Shown here: positions 56,301 to 64,000 of the stretch, one piece after another
How the letters are laid out: every line of letters starts with the position of its first letter
How positions within the stretch are numbered: the first letter of the stretch is position 1
Source of the DNA: Lethocerus indicus
Taxonomy: Eukaryota; Arthropoda; Insecta; Hemiptera; Belostomatidae
Length of the DNA: 64,000 nt
Assembly (NCBI GenBank): GCA_019843655.1
Contig: JACDQD010000003.1
Coordinates: 309,346-373,345 of the forward strand
Direction of reading: 5' to 3'
Notes under the pieces: generated by a model
What the model was told of the DNA's origin: nothing
Database searches by the model: none
What the model saw: only the letters and a program-made list of their open reading frames with translations
Translations under genes and position numbers: made by a program

Positions 56301-57432
56301 GGCAAGTGTAGCTCACATTAATACACTTGTGGGTGCAATATGGGGCCGATATCTGAAAATTTTCGAAAAACCTAAATTTTCGATTTCCGACCCCTCCTTT
56401 TAGGGGCAAGTGTAGCTCACATTAATACACTTGTGGGTGCAATATGGGGCCGATATCTGAAAATTTTCGAAAAACCTAAATTTTCGATTTCCGGGCCGTC
56501 CTTTTAGGGGCAAGTGTAGCTCACATTAATACACTTGTGGGTGCAATATGGGGCCGATATCTGAAAATTTTCGAAAAACCTAAATTTTCGATTTCCGACC
56601 CGTCCTTTTAGGGGCAAGTGTAGCTCACATTAATACACTTGTGGGTGCAATATGGGGCCGATATCTGAAAATTTTCGAAAAACCTAAATTTTCAATTTCC
56701 GGGCCATCCTTTTAGGGGCAAGTGTAGCTCACATTAATACACTTGTGGGTGCAATATGGGGCCGATATCTGAAAATTTTCGAAAAACCTAAATTTTCGAT
56801 TTCCGGGCCGTCCTTTTAGGGGCAAGTGTAGCTCACATTAATACACTTGTGGGTGCAATATGGGGCCGATATCTGAAAATTTTCGAAAAACCTAAATTTT
56901 CGATTTCCGGGCCGTCCTTTTAGGGGCAAGTGTAGCTCACATTAATACACTTGTGGGTGCAATATGGGGCCGATCTGAGAAAATTTTCGAAAAACCTAAA
57001 TTTTCGATTTCCGGGCCGTCCTTTTAGGGGCAAGTGTAGCTCACATTAATACACTTGTGGGTGCAATATGGGGCCGATATCTGAGAAAATTTTCGAAAAA
57101 CCTAAATTTTCGATTTCCGGGCCGTCCTTTTAGGGGCAAGTGTAGCTCACATTAATACACTTGTGGGTGCAATATGGGGCCGATCTGAGAAAATTTTCGA
57201 AAAACCTAAATTTTCGATTTCCGGGCCGTCCTTTTAGGGGCAAGTGTAGCTCACATTAATACACTTGTGGGTGCAATATGGGGCCGATATCTGAAAATTT
57301 TCGAAAAACCTAAATTTTCGATTTCCGGGCCGTCCTTTTAGGGGCAAGTGTAGCTCACATTAATACACTTGTGGGTGCAATATGGGGCCGATCTGAGAAA
57401 ATTTTCGAAAAACCTAAATTTTCGATTTCCGA
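53390..57432 (+). repeat. CAAGTGTA satellite, 107-bp units, array 6 (largest)
   Basis: Roughly 35-40 units of about 107 bp: GGGGCAAGTGTAGCTCACAT, TAATACACTTGTGGGTGCAA, TATGGGGCCGATATCTGAAA, ATTTTCGAAAAACCTAAATT, TTCGATTTCCGGGCCGTCCT, TTTA. Units from 54,250 to 57,430 are almost identical; those from 53,390 to 54,230 are eroded. CTGAGAAAA variants (two extra bases) and ACCCCTCC variants recur at intervals, hinting at multi-unit higher-order repeats. Each unit contains CAAGTGTA and its complement TACACTTG 11 bp apart, a possible hairpin. The array at 25.8 kb is the same sequence inverted. Confidence 0.97.
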
Positions 57433-58025
57433 CCGATCAATTTTGGCGTTTTGGTGTCTAAAAACCACATTTTCGGGCCTATAAAGCTCATTTTGGGCCT
57501 AAAAACTGCATTTTTGGGCTTACTTTGCCCCTAAAAAGGTCATTTTTGGGCCTAAAAATCTCATTTTTTAGCTAATTTTGCGGCTATAAAGCTCATTTAT
57601 GGGCCTAAAAACCGCATTTTCGTGCTTCTTTGCGCCTATAAAGCGCATTTTTGGGTCATTTTTGCGTCTAAAAACCCCATATTTGGGCTTAAAATCCGTA
57701 TTTTTGGGCCTAAAAACCGCATTTTTGCATCTAAAAACCCCATTTTTGGGCCTAAAATCCGCATGTTTGGGCCATTTTTCTGTCTAAAAACCACCATTTT
57801 GGGATTAAAAACCCCATTTGTTGGCCTAAAAACCGCATTTTTGGACCCAAAAACCGCATCTTTGGGCTTATTTTGCGCCTAAAATGGTCATTTTTGGGCC
57901 TAAAAATCTCATTTTTGGGCCTAAAATCGCCTGTTTGGGCCTAAAAATCGCCTGTTTGGGCTTAAAATCGTTTATTTTTGGAAAAAGTCGGGCTTAAAAA
58001 CCCCATTTTTGTGCATAAAAATTGT
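57433..58025 (-). repeat. 21-bp minisatellite, G-type variant, array B
   Basis: Same 21-bp family, in minus orientation (GGGCCTAAAAACCGCATTTT). From about 57,676 it belongs to the left arm of the large inverted repeat and matches array C at 60.56-60.86 kb unit by unit, including the variants GTCTAAAAACCACC and GTTGGCCTAAAAACC. Confidence 0.9.
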
Positions 58026-58643
58026 TGGTCTAATTTGGCCCCAGTTGTGTAGCATTAACAAGCCAGGTAACAGTACACTATGGTTATGCAACTGTTCTGT
58101 TACCATTTATTTAACAACACCACAACCTACAAACAATCCTATAGTTACAAACTATAAAAGGATTGTATAAAGAATTTTTCTTTGCAATTGAGAAATAGTA
58201 AGGAGAATCATCTAATATTTTATTTGTCTTTTCAATAACCACTGATTACTAACGCTAAAGAAGTATTATTGTTTATTTCATATTATAAAGGAAGTTGAAA
58301 GATAGTCTTTATATAATTCTGTATCATTATGAAATATAACCAACTGTCTTACTAAATATTTATCTTTTTTCAATTCTATGTGAAATACAAACCTTTAAAA
58401 ATAATACCTTTTCAAATTATTCCACAGTACACTACAGGTCGGGAATATAAAAAGAAAATTCAATTATTAAAATAAGTACTTCTTTTTCTGTACATTATAA
58501 TCCTCTAGGTATAAATAAAAACAATATTGTTTTGAATAATTACAGACATAAAAAAAATGATTATTACAATAGTGATTATAGTAATAAAATGCATTTTTAA
58601 GCCCAGGAACTGCAGGAAGCCACCGAGATGAGGAAAGGGCTCA

Positions 58644-58644
<1 letters not shown>

Positions 58645-58735
<91 letters not shown>
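58645..58735. repeat. (TA)n in left arm
   Basis: TA run of about 90 bp. Its right-arm counterpart at 59,910-59,953 is about half as long. A second pair of TA runs is at 58,888-58,928 and 59,668-59,727. Confidence 0.95.
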
Positions 58736-58738
<3 letters not shown>

Positions 58739-58884
58739 TTCTACCGACAATGGCTCCAGTCTCAATAATGTTTTTAATGAAAATACATTTTTAAATTGAA
58801 AAGAATCGAAAACACTCTAAAAATATTTCCCATTGTGGTACCATTATATATATGTATATATGATTATATAAATGTATACATATA

Positions 58885-58930
<46 letters not shown>

Positions 58931-58971
58931 TATATATATTTCAACAGATCTGTTGAAACTACACTAGCAAA

Positions 58972-59355
58972 ATGGAGCAATTACTATGTCATCTATTCGT
59001 CGCCATTATTATTATTATTGGTAAAAGTTATGAAACAAATTTATGGCGCGTTATAGCATAATGTGTGTTAATTAAAAATTAATTACACCGGTTATATTAC
59101 GGAATATCTTGATATTAATTTCAGCAGTTGGTAGTATTTCACAGTCAGCCTGAAATTATCGTTTGTTCGCTAAATATAGAAGAACCGATAGATTTTTCAC
59201 AAATTATTTTTCACCGAGGAATTAGTTATCGAGATAGTGAAGGGAAACTGAGAATAATGCCGCTACGGGAAAGTAGAAGGGAAGACGTTATCATCCCGTT
59301 CTATATACGGCGATTGCGGTACCCGAATATAGATTCTATACAATGGGAGATATAG
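58972..59355 (+). other. possible split reading frame across palindrome centre
   Basis: ATG at 58,972 opens MEQLLCHLFVAIIIII, which resembles a signal peptide, up to a GTAAAAGT donor-like site at 59,021. TTAATTTCAG ends at 59,124 and is followed by an open frame to TAG at 59,355 (VVFHSQPEIIVCSLNIEEP ... DSIQWEI). However, the two pieces are out of phase by one base if spliced there. The right arm offers the same first exon on the minus strand, joined to a different 3' part. I therefore describe the frame without calling a gene. Confidence 0.2.
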
Positions 59356-59669
59356 TTCCAGCTGTCTTCCATCAAGATTTGCGTCCACGATTATATTAAT
59401 AAAGTCGGTCGAGTATTTAGATATATTTAGCGAACAAACGATAATTTCAGGCTGACTGTGAAATACTACCAACTGCTGAAATTAATATCAAGATATTCCG
59501 TAATATAACCGGTGTAATTAATTTTTAATTAACACACATTATGCTATAATGCGCCATAAATTTGTTTCATAACTTTTACCAATAATAATAATAATGGCGA
59601 CGAATAGATGACATAGTAATTGCTCCATTTTGCTAGTGTAGTTTCAACAGATCTGTTGAAATATATATA

Positions 59670-59729
<60 letters not shown>

Positions 59730-59904
59730 TATATGTATACATTAATATAATCATATATATAATGGTACCACAATGGGAAATATTTTTAGAGTGTTTTCGA
59801 TTCTTTTCAATTTAAAAAAATGTATTTTCATTAAAAACATTATTGAGACTGGAGCCATTGTCGGTAGAAATTCTCCCCGTACTTTATATATATATAAAAT
59901 AATA

Positions 59905-59955
<51 letters not shown>

Positions 59956-60555
59956 TGAGCCCTTTCCCTCATCTCGCCGGTGGCTTCCTGCAGTTCCTGG
60001 GCTTAAAAAATGCATTTTATTACTATAATCACTATTGTAATAATCATTTTTTTTATGTCTGTAATTATTCAAAACAATATTGTTTTTATTTATACCTAGA
60101 GGATTATAATGTACAGAAAAAAGAAGTACTTATTTTAATAATTGAATTTTCTTCTTTTTATATTCCCCGACCTGTAGTGTACTGTGGAATAATTTGAAAA
60201 GGTATTATTTTTAAAGGTTTGTATTTCACATAGAATTGAAAAAAGATAAATATTTAGTAAGACAGTTGGTTATATTTCATAATGATACAGAATTATATAA
60301 AGACTATCTTTCAACTTCCTTTATAATATGAAATAAACAATAATACTTCTTTAGCGTTAGTAATCAGTGGTTATTGAAAAGACAAATAAAATATTAGATG
60401 ATTCTCCTTACTATTTCTCAATTGCAAAGAAAAATTCTTTATACAATCCTTTTATAGTTTGTAACTATAGGATTGTTTGTAGGTTGTGGTGTTGTTAAAT
60501 AAATGGTAACAGAACAGTTGCATAACCATAGTGTACTGTTACCTGTGGCCAAATT

Positions 60556-60862
60556 AGATTTTTATGCACAAAAATGGGGTTTTAAGCCTGACTTTTCCAA
60601 AAATAAACGATTTTAAGCCCAAACAGGCGATTTTAGGCCCAAACGCAAAGGATTTTAGGCCCAAAATGACATTTTAGACGCAAAATAAAAAGATGCGGTT
60701 TTTGGTCCAAAATGCGGTTTTAGGCCAACAAATGGGTTTTAAGCCCAAAATGGTGGTTTTAGACAGAAAATGGCCCAAACATGCGGATTTTAGGCCCAAA
60801 AATGGGGTTTTAGATGCAAAATGCGGTTTTAGGCCCAAAATACGGATTTTAAGCCCAAATAT

Positions 60863-60866
<4 letters not shown>
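60556..60866 (+). repeat. 21-bp minisatellite, G-type variant, array C
   Basis: Right-arm copy of array B, plus orientation. A5 and T5 tracts are frequently one base shorter than in the left arm. It ends at a TA run. Confidence 0.9.

Positions 60867-60903
<37 letters not shown>
60866..60903. repeat. (TA)n microsatellite
   Basis: TA run that marks the outer end of the right arm and the start of the hAT relic. Confidence 0.95.
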
Positions 60904-60907
<4 letters not shown>

Positions 60908-60910
<3 letters not shown>

Positions 60911-61410
60911 GGAAACCTATTATTTTACTGCGCTTAAGAATAATTATTGTCATTTTCCTACTTTGCAATTTGTTTTTAACCGAGAAAACGACACAGTGTC
61001 CTTCGAATATTTTTATCGAGTCACTAACTAAAAGTACCGGATAAAAAATTTTCATCGTCAGTTTTTCAAGAATTTTACGCAGAAGAAACGGACTTATTAA
61101 TATTTGAAAATCCTTTACAATTCGATATTGTAAAAGCGCCGGACAATTTACAACTAGAGTTAATTGATTCGCAATTTAACAAAGTATATAAAAATAATTT
61201 AATCGCATTTTATTCCAATCTACCGGAAAACAAATTTCCCAATTTAAGAAATTTTGCAAAATCAATGATTTGTATTTTTTAACGAGCACCCATTTATGAG
61301 AACAAACATTTTCGAGAATGAATTTCGTAAAATCAAAATATTGAACGAGGTTGACGGATGAAAATTCCAAACACAACTTAAACGAATGATCAAAAAATAT
61401 TCGATAATAA
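60908..61410 (+). pseudogene. hAT transposase relic, C-terminal dimerisation region
   Basis: Three frames join into one hAT-like C-terminus. First, TALKNNYCHFPTLQFVFNRE to VSFEYFYRVTN and a stop near 61,028. Second, one frame over, VFQEFYAEETDLLIFENPLQ, FDIVKAPDNLQLELIDSQFN, then FYSNLPENKFPNLRNFAKSM and a frameshift in a T-run near 61,275. Third, STHL-stop-EQTFSRMNFVKSKY-stop-TRLTDEN with TGA at 61,297 and 61,342. The LQLELIDxQ...FY..LP...FPNLR..A..M..(LFGST)..CEQTFS.M...KS..R.RLTDE pattern is that of the hAT dimerisation domain, closest to the lineage that includes GTF2IRD2-, ZBED5- and FAM200-type host proteins. Two stops replace an expected Cys and Arg. The N-terminal half is absent, cut by the TA run and the inverted repeat. 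Confidence 0.85.
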
Positions 61411-62018
61411 AAAGTGCGTTGAATTTTAATGAATGAATAATATTTTCCTTATACATTTGTAATTGGAATTGTATTTTCTTTTTTGTTTCCCCTTTTTAAG
61501 AATTGTAAAATTTTTGTTCTCCGACATTATTGTTGTTATGGCACGTCGATAAAAAATACATTTTTTCTATATTTATTTTTAATAATATTTATACTCGTAT
61601 ACGTGATATAAAAGCGCTATTTAAGTTAGATTCGAAATTTTATTTCGAAAATGGCCCGCCGTCCGAAAAAACTATTAGAATATTAGTATCACGGAAAGTA
61701 AATAAACTTTTTCCAAAAACCTTGTGCCACGTTGTGCTCCATTCTCTGAATTTATTCGAAACGAAGCGCGTTTTATTTTTTTTTTATTTTTGCTTCATTC
61801 TCAATTTCACGAACCTTTATTTAATCCCTTTGAAATTTTTCAAAAAGGGAACAGAATATAACGGTCGAAACAAATAGTTGGATATTTAACGACGATTCAA
61901 ATGACAGAAAAAAAAGTAATAGATTTTTATCGGACGAACTAAACTCAAACTGTAAAAACGGCCCTCGAGGACACAAATGCACAATTGCGCTTTTAAAATA
62001 AGGAAAACAAAAACTTAC
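61411..62018. other. no firm gene; probable intron side of minus-strand gene
   Basis: If the exon at 62,019-62,170 is real, this is the beginning of its first intron. The plus strand has an open frame at about 61,600-61,790 (YFENGPPSEKTIRILVSRKV) that faintly recalls helix-turn-helix parts of transposases, but I cannot support it. Confidence 0.35.
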
Positions 62019-62170
62019 GCCGATCGAAAGTTCATTGTATTTGCTGCGTTCGATGACGGTGAGAATGGCCCTGCGACCCGATTGTAAAGCTTTCATGAAT
62101 TCGCCGAAATCGGGGAATGAAAAGACTCTTTTCATCGTTTATTACCGGCAGGCCGCTCCGTATAAATTCC
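62019..62170 (-). CDS. candidate first coding exon, unknown protein
   Basis: On the minus strand an acceptor CTTCTCTTTCCAG ends at 62,171 and the consensus donor GTAAGT begins at 62,018. Between them an ATG at 62,135 (context AAACGATGA) opens exactly 39 codons, phase 0: MKRVFSFPDFGEFMKALQ... ending RSKYNELSIG. An in-frame TAA six bases upstream of the ATG makes this the start if the exon is coding, so the exon would hold 5' UTR plus the first coding part. The peptide is basic and shows no signal peptide. I do not recognise the family. Remaining exons must be to the left and I could not find them before the hAT relic. Another frame (EFIRSGLPVINDEKSLF) is also open across most of the exon, which lowers certainty. 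Confidence 0.4.
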
Positions 62171-62573
62171 CTGGAAAGAGAAGAAAATTTAAAATGTTTT
62201 ATACGACGATAAATTATACAATTAAATAAAGTATAAATAAACTATTAATCCCGTTTTTCTCCGCTTAATTTAGGCTCAATTAATTACACCTCGCCGTTAT
62301 GCGCTCCTCGCACATTTTGTACACACTGTCAATAATATTAGGAGCGTAAAGTTAAAAAAGAGGTGAGAAAGATTTCTAAACCAGGTTTAAACGATAAATA
62401 ATTACTTTACGACAGTGTACTTGGTAACAAAATTCAAACAGTAGTCGAAAATATTCGGGGGAAATAAACGATCCGTGTTCACTATCCTGTGTTTCCTTTT
62501 GGTCGGTAGTGATTACGCTTTCAAATTAAATTCTACGAAATACAAACTTTACAGTCGAAAATATTATAGGAAA

Positions 62574-62633
62574 ATGACAGCAGCCGGCGCTATGTCTCCG
62601 ACCGAATGTGCAATATATAACTGCAATAAATCG
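62574..62633 (+). CDS. candidate short first coding exon, divergent from 62.1 kb
   Basis: ATG at 62,574 (context GGAAAATGA) opens 20 codons, MTAAGAMSPTECAIYNCNKS, to a GTAAGA donor at 62,634, phase 0. Third positions are mixed. Upstream the same frame is open to about 62,475. It lies about 440 bp from the minus-strand start at 62,135, head to head, as in divergent gene pairs. No later exon was found to the right with certainty. Confidence 0.22.
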
Positions 62634-62639
62634 GTAAGA

Positions 62640-63568
62640 ATTAAACATATATTATAAACAGATTGTAAACAATATAAAATGAAGAAAGGAAACGTCAGAA
62701 TGAAACAGAAATAGAAAAAAACTACATATCGGCAAAAGGAAAACTGTACGATCAATACACAACGATTAATAATACCGAGCGCGGTATGAAATTATTTTTA
62801 ACAACCTATAATTATACGTAGCTGACAATTTTAAAAAAGGCTAGTTTTTTAAAATATATCCGACTGTAAGTCGGTTGTAATAACATCTAAAGTAGGTGAT
62901 CAGTGGAGTATGGCCAAAAAAACACAGTCGGACAGCTAGTTTTCCTCAGCTCTTTCGAAATACTTATAAATATGGAAATTTAAGAGAATCGTCCCGACAG
63001 TTTAAAGTAAATTATTTTGTACACAACAATCGAAGGGGTGAAGAAGGATTCTTGTGAAAAAATATGAAAATTAAAGCTTCGGTAAGCCCCAAACCTGCCC
63101 ACATGTTTATAACCTACCTTTGACGTCTCTTTTAGGCTGGGTTCGTACGATTTTTCTCAAAATATATTCTCAGAATTAAATTTTTGACCGCCTAACAAAA
63201 AATACCAAACCTTGTGAGAGGAGACGGAAACACACGAAATCTACGGTATCGGATCGTATTTTTTCCCGGAATTTATATTTTTTTCGACGCCCAACTATAT
63301 ACGAAAATGAATAAACGGTAATGATAATATAAACGAACGATACGAATGTGAAATTTTATGATCGGCGGAATCGGATTTTTCTTCTTCTTCGCCCGTCCGT
63401 ACGCGTATTCAAAATGTTTTCCATTTCTCGGCTCTTTCGGGTGGGAACTAGCCCGAAAATTATTGTCGAACAAATCGTTTAATACCACTTATATTGTGTA
63501 TAAAAGTTATATGCATTTTCGGTAGAAATTATTCAAATTTAAATTCGAAGTGTATAAACCGCCTGTAG
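62640..63568. other. no gene recognised
   Basis: AT-rich DNA without repeats. Could be intronic if either neighbouring candidate exon is real. Confidence 0.35.
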
Positions 63569-63631
63569 GTGGAGTGGTTGTCGGCCCTGCCGCTCTGGGC
63601 GCTGCTGTCCGCGTCCGAAACGGCCGACTAA
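63569..63631 (+). CDS. candidate terminal exon, GC-rich
   Basis: After GCCTGTAG the frame VEWLSALPLWALLSASETAD runs 20 codons to TAA at 63,629. Nearly every third position is G or C in otherwise AT-rich DNA, as in the exon at 17.4 kb. The acceptor has a poor pyrimidine tract. Another frame over the same bases (PVGGVVVGPAALGAAVRVRN) is open too, so this is weak. Confidence 0.18.
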   Translation: MEWLSALPLWALLSASETAD

Positions 63632-63714
63632 ACGAAACTTATTTATTGGACGCATATTTAAAATAACTCTAAAATAATTTCAAATTAATAAAACCGCTAA
63701 AATCGCCCCGAAAA

Positions 63715-63905
63715 TTCGTTTTATTTTTTTTCATTTTTTTCTTTTTTTAATTTTTTTAATTTTTTTTCCTTTTTATCGTATTTTTCAATTTTTTCCTTTT
63801 CTACGGTTTCATCACTGTCTTTTGTTCTTTTTTTCTTTCCTTTCTTTTTTCTCATTTTTCTCTTTTTTTTCTTTTTTTTCTTTTTTTCCCTTTTTTTCCC
63901 TAAAT
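63715..63905. repeat. T-rich low-complexity tract
   Basis: About 190 bp of T runs broken by single C or A bases, with TTTTTTTCTTTT and TTTCC units. Confidence 0.85.
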
Positions 63906-64000
63906 TTTACACAAAAAATCGACTTCTCAGCAATCGGAGTAGATCGTATTTGTCGAAATTACTCTTTCAGTTTTACTTTTTGGCGATTGTGACAATATAC

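Larger units (their letters stand above)
57676..60866. repeat. large inverted repeat, ~1.5-kb arms
   Basis: The left arm (57,676-59,179) and right arm (59,429-60,866) are reverse complements throughout. They include part of the 21-bp array, about 560 bp of unique AT-rich DNA, a TA tract, TTTCAACAGATCTGTTGAAA (itself a perfect 20-bp palindrome, at about 58,940 and 59,643), and CAGTCAGCCTGAAATTATCG. The arms differ by TA-run length, single-base homopolymer changes, a few substitutions (GGCGCGTTATAG versus GGCGCATTATAG), a roughly 20-bp insertion in the left arm near 58,045 and about 35 bp extra in the right arm near 59,880. The centre, about 59,180-59,428, is unique. Confidence 0.95.

Noticed and set aside
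53390..57432. CRISPR-like regular repeats
   Set aside because: The units are contiguous with no variable spacers, and the genome is eukaryotic. It is ordinary satellite DNA.
58505..58765. Minus-strand frame with long IYIYIY run
   Set aside because: Translation of a (TA)n microsatellite. Similar frames at 15.0, 23.4, 37.1, 38.6, 42.3 and 60.9 kb were discarded for the same reason.
61530..61877. 115-codon plus-strand frame containing YFENGPPSEKTIRILVSRKV
   Set aside because: It faintly recalls transposase helix-turn-helix sequence, but the flanks are low-complexity Phe/Tyr runs and there are no splice or element signals. A profile search would be needed.
1..64000. tRNA, rRNA and other structured RNA genes
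   Set aside because: I looked for tRNA B-box-like GGTTCGA(A/N)TCC contexts and conserved rRNA blocks on both strands and found none with a plausible fold. A tRNAscan-SE/Infernal run would settle it.

Overview
This is a gene-poor, repeat-dominated piece of a eukaryotic nuclear genome. It is almost certainly animal and probably an arthropod or another invertebrate. The evidence is relics of IS630/Tc1-mariner transposons (a C-terminal transposase ending of the SPDLTPLDF type, and miniature elements with cecropia-type mariner ends), a dead hAT transposase, spliceosomal-looking exon borders, very many (TA)n, (GA)n and (ATC)n microsatellites, and a 100-N scaffold gap. No ribosomal RNA, tRNA, prokaryotic operon or CRISPR array is visible. 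The species cannot be named from the sequence. Layout: 1-1,135 is a 170-bp tandem repeat. 3.99-5.2 kb, 13.1-16.2 kb, 27.2-27.7 kb, 28.6-29.2 kb, 30.1-31.1 kb and 39.1-40.8 kb hold one mariner-like family, in which the terminal inverted repeat plus a short linker has itself become a tandem repeat of about 190-198 bp beside damaged full elements. 6.9-7.6 kb is a 21-bp minisatellite that returns with variant bases at 52.5-53.4, 57.4-58.0 and 60.6-60.9 kb. 18.8-21.65 kb is an array of about 17 copies whose core (CTGAAGA, short stem, GAAA) also occurs as about a dozen solitary copies between 24 and 45 kb. Six arrays (9.6, 25.8, 34.0, 44.5, 47.4 and 53.4 kb) have different unit lengths but share a CAAGTGTA core, so they form one satellite superfamily. 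48.97-52.5 kb is an array of about 23 units of 147-158 bp starting at the N gap. 57.68-60.87 kb is a near-perfect inverted repeat of about 3.2 kb around a 250-bp unique centre. Protein-coding content is slight and every call is from sequence reading only. The best candidates are a phase-compatible exon pair at 16,952-17,579 (signal peptide, then a Ser/Thr/Pro-rich stretch, then a hydrophobic segment), an antisense exon with WD-repeat-like sequence at about 16.73-16.9 kb, a well-bounded first coding exon on the minus strand at 62,019-62,170 (39 codons, GTAAGT donor), and a possible divergent partner at 62,574. The hAT transposase at 60.9-61.4 kb is a pseudogene. The genes do not form any evident pathway. 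The main biology is the birth, spread and divergence of satellite DNA from transposon ends and from a shared core motif. Many array edges carry deletion-rich degenerate units, and these could be biological decay or long-read consensus error.
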